Assembly: GCA_020634895.1 (NCBI GenBank)
Contig: JACKAV010000005.1
Span: 310,001-374,000, forward strand
DNA: 64,000 bases
Direction: 5' to 3'
DNA from: Anaerolineales bacterium
Lineage (GTDB): Bacteria; Chloroflexota; Anaerolineae; Anaerolineales; Villigracilaceae
In this document: one piece after another, positions 26,277-34,493 of the stretch
How the letters are laid out: every line of letters starts with the position of its first letter
How positions within the stretch are numbered: the first letter of the stretch is position 1
The notes under the pieces: model-generated
What the model saw: only the letters and a program-made list of their open reading frames with translations
What the model was told of the DNA's origin: nothing
Database searches by the model: none
Position numbers and translations under genes: made by a program

Positions 26277-28037
26277 TCATCCGAAGATCATCAAATGCTC
26301 AACAATTGGTCCCAACGCCAGAGCGGGCAGGAAACTCAGTGCGCCGACGATGATGATGACGCCGATGACCCAAGCAATGAAAAGCGGAGTATGTGTGGGC
26401 AGGGTTCCCGCACTCGCTGGGACTTTCTTCTTATTCGCCAGCGAGCCAGCAATTGCCAAAACGGGAATCGCCAGCCAATAACGCGCGATGAACATGGCAA
26501 TGCCGAGCGCGATGTTATAGAAAGGCGTGTTCGCACCCAGCCCTGCAAATGCCGAGCCGTTGTTATTGCCCGCGGACGAGAACGCATACAACACTTCACT
26601 AAATCCATGTGCAGACGGATTGAAGATCGTCGCACGTCCTGCTTCAGTCATCAACGCGACAGCAGTCCCGAGTAGCACAACCATCACAGGGATGAGAATG
26701 ACGATGGACGCCATCTTCATTTCGTAGGCTTCGACCTTCTTGCCAAGATATTCGGGTGTGCGTCCCACCATCAAACCAGAGACAAAGACCGCGATAATGA
26801 CAAATGCCAACATGCCGTACAAACCCGACCCCACGCCGCCATAGATGATCTCGCCGAGTTGCATGAGCCACATCGGGACGAGTCCGCCCAGCGGCATGAA
26901 GGAGTCATGCATCGAATTCACCGAGCCGTTCGACGCGGCAGTCGTCACCGTTGCCCACAGCACAGAGTTCACGATCCCAAAGCGCACTTCCTTGCCTTCC
27001 ATATTTCCGCCAGGGTTCGTCGCGGACTGCGTCTGGTCAATGCCGAGTTTTGCAAACATCGGGTTGCCGCTTTGTTCCGACCAAACCGCCACACCCAACA
27101 ACGCAATCAGCACGATCGTCATCACTGCCAGCAACGCCCAACCCTGGCGGGTATCGCCCACCATCTTGCCGTAGGTGTAACAAAGCGCAGCAGGAATCAG
27201 AAGGATGGACAACATCTCTAAGAAGTTTGAAAACGGAGTTGGGTTTTCCAGTGGGTGCGACGAGTTGACATTGAAGAATCCGCCGCCATTGGTGCCGAGT
27301 TGTTTGATGGCAATTTGCGAAGCAGCAGGTCCCACCGCGATGACTTGCGCCTCATTCCCCGCCGACGGTTGAATCAGCGACACGGTCTGATACTCGCTGA
27401 AAGTTTGCACTACGCCTTGCGATACCAGTGCCAATGCCAATACGAGAGAAAGCGGCAAGAGAATGTAGAGAACTGAGCGGGTCAAGTCCACCCAAAAGTT
27501 GCCTACCCCCCTCTGTCCCCCCATTTTGGAGTTCTCAAAATGGGGGGATGAAAGGGGGACGCTCACAATTCCGCGAATCAATGCAACCAACACCGCCATA
27601 CCTGTTGCGGCAGAGACAAAATTCTGCACGGTCATACCAAGCATTTGCGTGAGATAACTCATGGTCGTCTCGCCGCCGTAGCCCTGCCAGTTGGTGTTGC
27701 TGGCAAAGCTCACTGCCGTATTCCACGCGGAGTCGGGTGAGACCGCGCCGAGTCCCTGCGGGTTGAGAGGGAGAATCCCTTGCAGGCGTTGCAGTAGATA
27801 AACCGCGATTACGCCGAAGATGTTGAAGACCAACATCGCGACGGCGTAGATTTTCCACGTCATTTCGGCTTTCGAGTCAATGCCTGAGAGGCGATAAAGG
27901 AATCGCTCAACGGGACCCAGTATCGGGTCCAGAAAGATGCGCTCGTTTTGGTAAACCTTCGCCATGTACGCGCCGAGCGGCTTTGTCAAGAGGAGCAAAG
28001 TTCCAAAGTAAAAAATCAATTGCAGCCAGGTGTTCAT
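26277..28037 (-). CDS. kdpA: KdpA, potassium-channel-like subunit
   Basis: From ATG 28037 (MNTWLQLIFYFGTLLLLTKP), 586 aa, overlapping the kdpF TGA by four bases. KdpA signatures: NTNWQGYGGETTMSY and LGTNGGGFFNVNSSHPLENP near the selectivity-filter loops, GNFWVDLTRSVLYILLPLSL, and FSSAGNNNGSAFAGL. It forms the K+ translocation path of the Kdp pump. Between ALIRG and GNFWVDL it has about 22 residues where about 10 are usual; the extra residues are encoded by a palindromic repeat (27505-27560) that preserves the frame. Confidence 0.95.
   Translation of the reverse strand: MNTWLQLIFYFGTLLLLTKPLGAYMAKVYQNERIFLDPILGPVERFLYRLSGIDSKAEMTWKIYAVAMLVFNIFGVIAVYLLQRLQGILPLNPQGLGAVSPDSAWNTAVSFASNTNWQGYGGETTMSYLTQMLGMTVQNFVSAATGMAVLVALIRGIVSVPLSSPHFENSKMGGQRGVGNFWVDLTRSVLYILLPLSLVLALALVSQGVVQTFSEYQTVSLIQPSAGNEAQVIAVGPAASQIAIKQLGTNGGGFFNVNSSHPLENPTPFSNFLEMLSILLIPAALCYTYGKMVGDTRQGWALLAVMTIVLIALLGVAVWSEQSGNPMFAKLGIDQTQSATNPGGNMEGKEVRFGIVNSVLWATVTTAASNGSVNSMHDSFMPLGGLVPMWLMQLGEIIYGGVGSGLYGMLAFVIIAVFVSGLMVGRTPEYLGKKVEAYEMKMASIVILIPVMVVLLGTAVALMTEAGRATIFNPSAHGFSEVLYAFSSAGNNNGSAFAGLGANTPFYNIALGIAMFIARYWLAIPVLAIAGSLANKKKVPASAGTLPTHTPLFIAWVIGVIIIVGALSFLPALALGPIVEHLMIFG
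27505..27560. repeat. Palindromic element inserted in frame in kdpA
   Basis: Inner arms 27516-27527 and 27537-27548 (12 bp perfect, 9-base loop) with further C-run and G-run complementarity outside. The minus strand encodes PLSSPHFENSKMGGQRG in a cytoplasmic loop of KdpA at residues about 158-176. It resembles small palindromic elements that insert into genes without breaking the frame. Confidence 0.75.
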
Positions 28038-28126
28038 CCGAACCACTCCGGTTTGACAAGCGCAAGGACGAGATAAAGCAACAGCCCGAGCGCGGCAATT
28101 CCAGCCATCCAATAAAGCGGATTCAT
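28034..28126 (-). CDS. kdpF: KdpF, small Kdp subunit
   Basis: A 30-aa single-helix peptide, MNPLYWMAGIAALGLLLYLV and on to ALVKPEWFG. The ending LxxALxKPExF is the KdpF hallmark. KdpF stabilises the KdpFABC complex. Its ATG overlaps the stop of the small protein upstream, and its TGA overlaps kdpA's ATG, so all three are coupled. Confidence 0.92.
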   Translation of the reverse strand: MNPLYWMAGIAALGLLLYLVLALVKPEWFG

Positions 28127-28221
28127 GATTTGTCCTCCCGCAATCCATCGAGCACATTAAGCAGCCCAATGGAAAGTAAAAAGAACAGAACGGTTAAGCC
28201 AAGAAATACAAGGTCGTTCAT
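28123..28221 (-). CDS. 32-aa membrane peptide preceding kdpF
   Basis: MNDLVFLGLTVLFFLLSIGL and LNVLDGLREDKS: one membrane helix and a short charged tail, with a GGAGG ribosome site. It overlaps kdpF by four bases. Similar short peptides precede kdpF/kdpA in some other phyla, to my recollection, but carry no agreed name. It is the first gene after the phased repeat box and so starts the kdp transcript. Confidence 0.8.
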   Translation of the reverse strand: MNDLVFLGLTVLFFLLSIGLLNVLDGLREDKS

Positions 28222-28242
28222 GCGTGCCTCCATTGAGGTAGT

Positions 28243-28306
28243 GTATTCAGTTGTTGGTCAATTTGGGGTTAAGAGGAATGTAGAGGAAGTCAAGAAAAGG
28301 TAAAGA
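28243..28306 (-). promoter_or_regulatory. Putative KdpE box of the kdp operon (five phased repeats)
   Basis: On the minus strand CTTTAC, CTTGAC, CTACAT, CTTAAC and ATTGAC are spaced by 11, 11, 10 and 11 bp, total 43 bp from first to last, the same as at 19895-19965. The flanking text (caactgaata.ac) is also shared. It ends about 35 bp before the first operon ATG, so a TACACT-like -10 element lies just after it. Confidence 0.7.
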
Positions 28307-28309
28307 TGA

Positions 28310-28768
28310 TCACATCATCAACTTCGGGCGGTATTGCAGCGCTTCCGCCAAATGTGGGGACTGTATCTGCTCGCGCCCTGCCAAGTCAGCGATGGTGCGG
28401 GATAATTTGAGGATGCGGTGATAGGCGCGCGCTGACAAATTGAGTTGTTTCATTGCCGCCCGCATCAAGCTCTGACCTTCGGGCTGCAATTGGCAATATT
28501 GCCTTACCTCGCCGATACGCATATCTGCGTTGCAGATAACTCCCTCAACATTTGCAAAACGTTTAGTTTGATTATCTCTTGCGGTTTGGACACGTTTGCG
28601 GATCGACGCACTCGATTCGCCGAGCCGATCTCCGCTTAGTTTTTCATAGTCCACACGTGGAACTTCGATATGAATATCAATGCGGTCAAGAATTGGACCA
28701 GAGATGCACTTCTGATATTTAGTCACAACAGCAGGCGCCCAGGGACAGGGGCGTGCATAATTGACCAA
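28310..28768 (-). pseudogene. comM 3'-end fragment E (open frame kept)
   Basis: An uninterrupted frame of about 140 comM-like codons (VVTKYQKCISGPILDRIDIH to QYRPKLMM, then TGA three codons earlier than the other fragments). It lacks the ATPase core. The 5' edge is joined to a ggacaggggcgtgcataatt sequence, a mutated form of the usual gtgtacacaat end, and then to ccaataactccctactga text shared with fragment A. It has the fragment-type FANVEGVICNADM signature. Confidence 0.85.
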
Positions 28769-28829
28769 TAACTCCCTACTGATAAAGGAGTAAATTTAGG
28801 AATGACTTGGCAAGTGCATAGAATAATTA

Positions 28830-29060
28830 ATCACAAACCATCCAAACATACAAATTATTCGATCCATGCACACCAAGGATGGTAATCAGTTCAATATCAG
28901 CGGTACGGCTTGGTGCTGTGACGAACACCAGTAGTTTTTATTTTCCGCTTCGGCAAAGACTTGGTGCCTATTGACGTACAGCATATCAGGGTAAACAACT
29001 GCCAGACGAATTCGTGGAAGTAGTGAAACCGCCCGCTTGGCGGAAACTCATTCTAAAAAA
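28830..29060 (-). pseudogene. LUD-domain remnant, second decayed copy
   Basis: The nucleotide text aaaccatccaaacatacaaa, then gatccatgcacaccaaggat and cggcaaagacttggtgc, matches the LUD remnant at 7231-7400 with many changes and small deletions, so no frame is left. Together with fragment E it duplicates the fragment A plus LUD arrangement. 29061-29140 shows no gene. Confidence 0.65.
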
Positions 29061-29140
29061 TGTGGATAAACTCAAAATCACTTCATTTTCCCTTATGCTC
29101 TGACGCCAAAAACAAGAGTGCGACTGAAATTACCTGTGCC

Positions 29141-30088
29141 CTAAAGCATCTTCTCCAACAAATATTCTTCATTAACCTTTTTGTATCCCATTGCCTCATA
29201 CACAGATACTGCCGGGATATTACTGGCACGTACTTCCAACCGCGCTTCAGGTAGGTTTTGGGTTCGCAAATAACACAACCCCTCACCGACCAAATATTTT
29301 GCGATCTTCCGTCCTTGCCAGGCTGGGAGCACCATCACATCGTCCACGATCCCTGCGTTGTTCTGTCCATCCGGGTAGACAAGGATGCTGCCGATCAATT
29401 CGTTCGATGCTGAATAAGCACAGAGCGCGCAACCTGTTTCCCAGATCGGCGAGTGCAGCAAAAACTTAAGGTCTTCCACACTCTTTTGGTTTTGAGGAAA
29501 ACTGGCGTTATAGACTTTCAGGTAGGCAGACTGTTCTTCTTCTGATTCAAGTTTTGATTGACGCAAGACAACCCCATCTGGCATGGATATAGAAGGGATG
29601 CCCTGCGAAGTATCCCGGTTCATGACAAACATCCGCTCGAATGGTTTGAAACCTTTCCCGAGCAGGTAATCAATGTCGGCTTTCTGGCTGACCATCATAT
29701 CGGATGCCAACCGGATCTGATGCGCGTGGTATTCAGATTTAAATTCATCCACCCGTTCGCAAACGCGAACAAAAAGCATTTCGTGGATTGCTTCCGCCTG
29801 TTTGTGTTCCGGGCAGGCGAGGATGATCGTCCAAATGTCGTTGAGTTGCGCAGCAGGTCCATCCGTTATTAGAACCGGGAACATGGGTGCAAATCCCAAG
29901 ATCTTCTGGTCGGCATCCACCATACAAAAAGCATTGTCCTTCTCTTTCAAAAGGGGATGATACGTATAGAATTCCGGACTATTCAATTTTGCATCCGGAT
30001 ATTTCTCCAGATAGAGGTTGAAAAATGATGCCAGTTCGGGGAGATCTGTTTCTTGATAATTCCTGATTTTCATATTTTCCATTTTCAT
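29141..30088 (-). CDS. GNAT-family N-acetyltransferase (tandem-domain length)
   Basis: A 315-aa protein with a C-terminal GNAT fold: GIVDDVMVLPAWQGRKIAKYLVGEG (the acetyl-CoA loop, Q/RxxGxx/A form) and VRASNIPAVSVYEAMGYKKV. The N-terminal half looks like a degenerate second GNAT domain (IRNYQETDLPELASFFNLYL). Substrate unknown. Its ATG shares one base with the stop of the GNAT gene upstream, so both are in one operon. Confidence 0.85.
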   Translation of the reverse strand: MKMENMKIRNYQETDLPELASFFNLYLEKYPDAKLNSPEFYTYHPLLKEKDNAFCMVDADQKILGFAPMFPVLITDGPAAQLNDIWTIILACPEHKQAEAIHEMLFVRVCERVDEFKSEYHAHQIRLASDMMVSQKADIDYLLGKGFKPFERMFVMNRDTSQGIPSISMPDGVVLRQSKLESEEEQSAYLKVYNASFPQNQKSVEDLKFLLHSPIWETGCALCAYSASNELIGSILVYPDGQNNAGIVDDVMVLPAWQGRKIAKYLVGEGLCYLRTQNLPEARLEVRASNIPAVSVYEAMGYKKVNEEYLLEKML

Positions 30089-30588
30089 TATGTTTGTGAA
30101 TCGTGATCCGTTGTATTAGATATTGTCTTGCTCATATATAGATTGGTCAGTTCATAGCCCATTTTTTCATACAGCGCTATGGCATTGGTATTGTGGGCGA
30201 AGACGTGCAAGCCAACGCTTTCCACACCCAATTTCCATAATTTTTCGTGCAATGCTTTCATCGCTTTTTTACCAAATCCTTTGCCGTGAAATTCCTCTTT
30301 GATGACAAAATCATTAATGAAGGCACGGCGATGGGGCGCATCCAGATTCGACTGGAACCACATCACGCCCAGTTTGTTCCCCGTTTCATTATCGAAAATG
30401 GTAAACACATACTGGTCTTTGGTCGACAGTCCATCCGGCAGCAGGCTTTGAAATTCAGCGCGCGATTTATCCATCGCCTGCTCGGGCAGCCAGTTGCCGC
30501 TCTTGATCTTATCCTGTGCATAATCGAAAATCTCGCGCTCCAGAAAAGCATCAAAATCATTTTGTTCGATTGGGATGAGTGTAATCAT
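30088..30588 (-). CDS. GNAT-family N-acetyltransferase
   Basis: 166 aa, AAGGAAAA before the ATG. The GNAT signature is clear: FINDFVIKEEFHGKGFGKKAMKAL (acetyl-CoA binding) and VFAHNTNAIALYEKMGYELT. Single-domain acetyltransferase, substrate unknown. It follows the CPBP protease gene by six bases. Confidence 0.9.
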   Translation of the reverse strand: MITLIPIEQNDFDAFLEREIFDYAQDKIKSGNWLPEQAMDKSRAEFQSLLPDGLSTKDQYVFTIFDNETGNKLGVMWFQSNLDAPHRRAFINDFVIKEEFHGKGFGKKAMKALHEKLWKLGVESVGLHVFAHNTNAIALYEKMGYELTNLYMSKTISNTTDHDSQT

Positions 30589-30594
30589 TTTTCC

Positions 30595-31227
30595 TTATAA
30601 AGAAGCCAAAACCAAAAGTCCGAGTACATCACCGATGAAATGTGCGAGCCAGACCACCCACAGATTGTTGCGGCGGGCGAACATAGTGCCATACAGGATG
30701 GAATCGACCATGATCAGACCAACGTCCACGGCGACGATCAACGCTGGTCCCGAAGCATAGTGCGCCAATCCAAACAGGACGGATCCGACTCCGACCGCGG
30801 CTGCCGCGCCAATGAACGGAGTGAGTCTCCCCTGAATCAGTGTCCGGTAGGTCATCTCCTCGCCGATGAGAGAAACAGCCAGCAAGGATAACAAAACACC
30901 CCAACCGATCCCGCTCCCGAACGGCAACCGCGCCTGCACATGCGCCAGATACTCGGAGAAGTACGTCTTCGCCCACAACGCCACAGCAGGCTGCATGACA
31001 AATCCCACCAGCACGAACAAAACCCAATTGGCATGCAAGTCTGCCCCAAACGTACGGATTTTGAAGCCAAGTTCATTCCAAGTCCGCTTGCGGATGCGGC
31101 GCTCGATCAGCAGGTAGGCAATGGGGATCAACGCGAAGAAAGTTTTATAGGTAGGGACGAACCACATTCCCAGCAAGGTCACAGTTGTGATAAGGATGGT
31201 TTCAATCAAGACGAATTTGTTTTTCAT
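30595..31227 (-). CDS. CPBP family intramembrane metalloprotease
   Basis: 210 aa, about six membrane helices. CPBP motifs: GEEMTYRTLIQGRL (Glu pair and Arg), VLFGLAHYASG (motif 2) and WLAHFIGDVLG (motif 3). Likely a membrane-embedded protease of the Abi/CAAX class. Its ATG overlaps the TGA of a small frame upstream. Confidence 0.88.
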   Translation of the reverse strand: MKNKFVLIETILITTVTLLGMWFVPTYKTFFALIPIAYLLIERRIRKRTWNELGFKIRTFGADLHANWVLFVLVGFVMQPAVALWAKTYFSEYLAHVQARLPFGSGIGWGVLLSLLAVSLIGEEMTYRTLIQGRLTPFIGAAAAVGVGSVLFGLAHYASGPALIVAVDVGLIMVDSILYGTMFARRNNLWVVWLAHFIGDVLGLLVLASL

Positions 31228-31355
31228 GATCGTTTTCCTTCGAGTTTGGTCAACAGGAATATTGCACCGACAAGTAATCCGCTTACGCCGATCAACCCCG
31301 TGGGGTTTGGACCGAGTAAAGGGCTGAAGCTGATGAATGAGACTAGTGCCGGCAT
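31224..31355 (-). CDS. Possible small membrane peptide
   Basis: From ATG 31355 the frame gives 43 aa with one strong membrane segment (TGLIGVSGLLVGAIFLL) and basic tail LEGKRS, ending in a stop that overlaps the CPBP start. The frame stays open upstream to the stop of the previous gene (GDNYPEKTCLSVCGNPIGEM) without a better start codon, so the gene could be a remnant with a lost 5' end. The coupling to the next gene is the main support. Confidence 0.4.
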   Translation of the reverse strand: MPALVSFISFSPLLGPNPTGLIGVSGLLVGAIFLLTKLEGKRS

Positions 31356-31433
31356 CTCACCGATAGGATTCCCACATACAGATAGGCATGTTTTTTCAGG
31401 ATAGTTGTCTCCTTGCCGGCTCCATGACCAAAT

Positions 31434-32348
31434 TTATGCAGCGCCAAAAAGATCCTTGAAAGACTTGTGCTGGCGGTGCAACAGCCAGACCACGATCACT
31501 CCGAATATGAACGTGGACGAAGCTGTCTCAATGAGGTGACTCATCCGCACGCTGGCAATCGGCATGAGCGGATTGGCAATGATGTGTGCAACGTTCTGTG
31601 GGAAGGAGAGCATCACGCCGACCAGCAGCGCCGTCCACCAGGCGTTGAGTTTCGAGCCGCGAATGATCGGCAGGGTGCAGAGCATCCACAACAGTCCGCG
31701 TAGGAACTGGAAGGGGAACAAGTTGGACCCGTCTTGCAGGGTCGCAAGTGTATGTGTCCAGAACGGGACGATTTCACCGGGTGCACCATAAAACTCGCGC
31801 AACTCGGGGTTCTGCCAGGCGATGTAGTAACCGGCAAGCCAGTACAAGGTTACATAGGCGGTGGCAATGAGTGCGGCTTTCCAAATCCACTGCGTGACGG
31901 GCATGACCAATGCCGGGTTGGATGAGTCATCCTTCGTTGCTTTGCCTTTTCCCAAAATCAGAATCGCCAGTGGAATGGCAATGAAACACAGCGGCACACG
32001 CATGAGGAATAACAGCGGGAGGACATCCGGACCGACGGTGAGGTCGGAGAGGAAGTACCAGGTTTCGATCTGCATCATGAAGGCAGTTGCGCCGTAATAA
32101 GCCAGAGGCAGGAGAATGATCAATTTCCAGCCGCTCCAGCGCGAGGTCAGGATGAGAGCCGAGATGGTCACAGTCTCAACCAGACAGATGATCAGCAATC
32201 CAGCCACGTCAGAAACGAGACCGGGTTCTGATTCCGCTGCGGGGAGTTTCCCGGCCATGACTCCAGATCCGACCGCGAAAAATATGGTGACCAGGATAAA
32301 GATCAGCACGAACCGAAATACATAAGAGAGGATTTTCTTGAATGACAT
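31434..32348 (-). CDS. Multi-pass membrane protein, unrecognised
   Basis: From ATG 32348 (MSFKKILSYVFRFVLIFILV, AAGGAAAA upstream), 304 aa with about eight membrane helices and a short cytoplasmic loop GKGKATKDDSSNP. The latter half has an aromatic-rich extracytoplasmic stretch (YYIAWQNPELREFYGAPGEI). No CPBP or ABC motifs are visible. It is encoded within the unit of GNAT and CPBP genes; function unknown. Confidence 0.75.
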   Translation of the reverse strand: MSFKKILSYVFRFVLIFILVTIFFAVGSGVMAGKLPAAESEPGLVSDVAGLLIICLVETVTISALILTSRWSGWKLIILLPLAYYGATAFMMQIETWYFLSDLTVGPDVLPLLFLMRVPLCFIAIPLAILILGKGKATKDDSSNPALVMPVTQWIWKAALIATAYVTLYWLAGYYIAWQNPELREFYGAPGEIVPFWTHTLATLQDGSNLFPFQFLRGLLWMLCTLPIIRGSKLNAWWTALLVGVMLSFPQNVAHIIANPLMPIASVRMSHLIETASSTFIFGVIVVWLLHRQHKSFKDLFGAA

Positions 32349-32381
32349 GTTATTTTCCTTTTTGATGGCAGACAAAAAAAA

Positions 32382-33332
32382 TTAAATGGTGTTATCAACG
32401 TAACGCATCGAGAAATAAAGATATGGTGAAAAATGTTTTTTCCAAAAATTACCTCCAGTGAGATTGGCGGTCTCATGCTCTACAAAGACGCGTTCGTATC
32501 CCTGTTGTTGTGACCATTGGATTGCGTGGTGCAACAGGGCTTTTCCCATCCCTTTGCCGCGCATCTTTGGATGAGTGTATGCGGACTTGATCTGGGCTGT
32601 ATTCGTTTCCTGAAGGAGAAAACCTTCGCCTCCGATGGTTGACTTACCAACGATGAAATACGCGCATGGTTCATCCTGTTCATAGGACACAAAAAACACA
32701 TCTCCGTTCTGTGCGTGGGATTCCAGATCAGTTAAAGCCGCCTGTCTATCAGTGGAACTCGAAAGGAAGATCCGAGATTGGGGATAGTAGTGGATATGCT
32801 CTACATGAAGATGGACCAGTTTGCTGGGGTTCTTTTCTTCCTTGACCGAGATTTCCCGACCTTCATCGATTACAGAAAAATCTCGTAACCGCTCCGCAAC
32901 GAGCGCACCAAACCCAAATTGATACAGCGTTTCCTTGAGAAGTGCATCGTGTGCAAAATGTCCGATCAGGTGAAGGTGGATATGCTGGTTCACCCATTCA
33001 TGCGCCAGAGATTGATACATGGCTTGATACAACGTCTGTTTTCCATCGGCAATTGCGGCATGTCCATACTCAGGGATAATTGCCGCCCGTTGTCCTTTCC
33101 AGGTAAATTGGCTGCCCGTTACCATGTAAGCCAGCAGACGCCCTTGTTCAACTATTGCAACGCCGGGATTGATAAGTTTGGATTGCAGCACAGACCGGAC
33201 CCAGGCAGGTTCGTCCATTGCGCGAGTTGGCAGGCAGGGACTGTGTGTTCGTTCATCACGATAATTCTGGATGAACAATTCGACTGCGGGCTGAAGATAT
33301 TCCGGCGTGAACGGAACAAGTTGGCAAGACAT
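32382..33332 (-). CDS. GNAT-family N-acetyltransferase
   Basis: 316 aa with C-terminal acetyl-CoA site AYTHPKMRGKGMGKALLHHAIQ and VFVEHETANLTGGNFWKKHF. The N-terminal half (VELFIQNYRDERTHSPCLPT) is a second, weaker GNAT-like domain, a two-lobed layout also seen in the 315-aa protein at 29141. Proteins with the FWKKHFSPYLYFSMRYVD ending are common in soil and sludge bacteria but have no known substrate. Confidence 0.85.
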   Translation of the reverse strand: MSCQLVPFTPEYLQPAVELFIQNYRDERTHSPCLPTRAMDEPAWVRSVLQSKLINPGVAIVEQGRLLAYMVTGSQFTWKGQRAAIIPEYGHAAIADGKQTLYQAMYQSLAHEWVNQHIHLHLIGHFAHDALLKETLYQFGFGALVAERLRDFSVIDEGREISVKEEKNPSKLVHLHVEHIHYYPQSRIFLSSSTDRQAALTDLESHAQNGDVFFVSYEQDEPCAYFIVGKSTIGGEGFLLQETNTAQIKSAYTHPKMRGKGMGKALLHHAIQWSQQQGYERVFVEHETANLTGGNFWKKHFSPYLYFSMRYVDNTI

Positions 33333-33358
33333 GGTCCTGGTATCTTTCTTTGCATGCT

Positions 33359-34465
33359 TCAGTCAGTTTGCTGTTGTTTCATGGATGATTGCCCGCCATC
33401 TTTTACTTGCCAGACCGGATCACGCAAAAGCAACAAGACAATTACTGCGCCAATTGCCAGCCCTGGCCAGCCCGCTCCAAAAGAGAACATTATGTTGGCG
33501 GGTGTGATCACGAATAAGAAGAAGAAACTGACAGCCTGGTTGTTAAGCGCGTGCAGGTAGGCGGCCGTCCACACGCCCTGTGATTTGAAGACCGCGTATG
33601 CCAGAAAGTATGAGAGGATGATACAAAAGACAACCATTGCCAGCGACCCCAGGATGGGCTGGTCTGGATAGTTGTAGCCCATCCAAATGACTGGCCAGTG
33701 CCAGACGCCCCAGATCACTCCCAGAAGGAAAACGCCGCGCACGCGCCCGAGGCGGATCAACTCAGTTTGCAGATAACCGCGCCAGCCATATTCCTCACCA
33801 AAGGCAATGATCAATCCGAGGAATGGTCCCATCAATACGGTGTTGAACGCCATGAGCGGCAAGAGCGCTTGAGCAGGCAGGTTGGCGGATGCCATTTGCG
33901 GGAAGGCGGTTGCGATGTCAACCATCTGTCCCAATTTGAAAACGTAGTTAAGGAAAGTTTGGAGCGCGTAAAATGCAACCAGTCCCAGCCCGTAGAGCAG
34001 CCAGACGCGCGCCTTGCCGCCACCAAGACCTGCCCCCGCGAACGTGTCTTTCCCGCCGATCAAACGGAGGACGACTAGCAGGATCAGTCCCAGTGCACTC
34101 GGGATGAGCAGTGCGGACGTGAGTGCGGTGACTTGTTCGGGCAGGGTCAACGCGGCGATGACACCCGCCAGATACAAAGCGGTCAGCAACAGGTAATAAT
34201 AGACGAACCAGCGCGATGCCCTGTGGTTGGTTTGGTGGTAGATGGGGCTTTCCTTGAAGAAGAATGCGCCTAATAACATGGCGGAGAAAGCGGGTAGGAG
34301 CATTTGGAATTGCAGGATGAGCGAAGCAGCGGGGCTGGTCAAACCGCCGTTCAGATACAACACCAGATCCAACAGCCAGGTCAAGCCAAAGGTCAGTCCG
34401 AGGAACAAGGCGACTTGCGTCCAGTTGGGTTTTGTTTGTGCAGAGAGGTCGATGGTTGTTTGCAT
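33359..34465 (-). CDS. CPBP family intramembrane metalloprotease
   Basis: I start at ATG 34465 (MQTTIDLSAQTKPNWTQVAL); a GTG three codons upstream is possible. 368 aa, about ten membrane helices. Motifs: FGEEYGWRGYLQTELIRL (catalytic Glu pair and Arg), IWGVWHWPVIWMGY (motif 2 with His) and AAYLHALNNQAVSF (motif 3). This is the longer CPBP subfamily. It follows the ABC permease gene. Confidence 0.88.
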   Translation of the reverse strand: MQTTIDLSAQTKPNWTQVALFLGLTFGLTWLLDLVLYLNGGLTSPAASLILQFQMLLPAFSAMLLGAFFFKESPIYHQTNHRASRWFVYYYLLLTALYLAGVIAALTLPEQVTALTSALLIPSALGLILLVVLRLIGGKDTFAGAGLGGGKARVWLLYGLGLVAFYALQTFLNYVFKLGQMVDIATAFPQMASANLPAQALLPLMAFNTVLMGPFLGLIIAFGEEYGWRGYLQTELIRLGRVRGVFLLGVIWGVWHWPVIWMGYNYPDQPILGSLAMVVFCIILSYFLAYAVFKSQGVWTAAYLHALNNQAVSFFFLFVITPANIMFSFGAGWPGLAIGAVIVLLLLRDPVWQVKDGGQSSMKQQQTD

Positions 34466-34493
34466 GGATTTCACTCTTTCATGGATGGATTGA

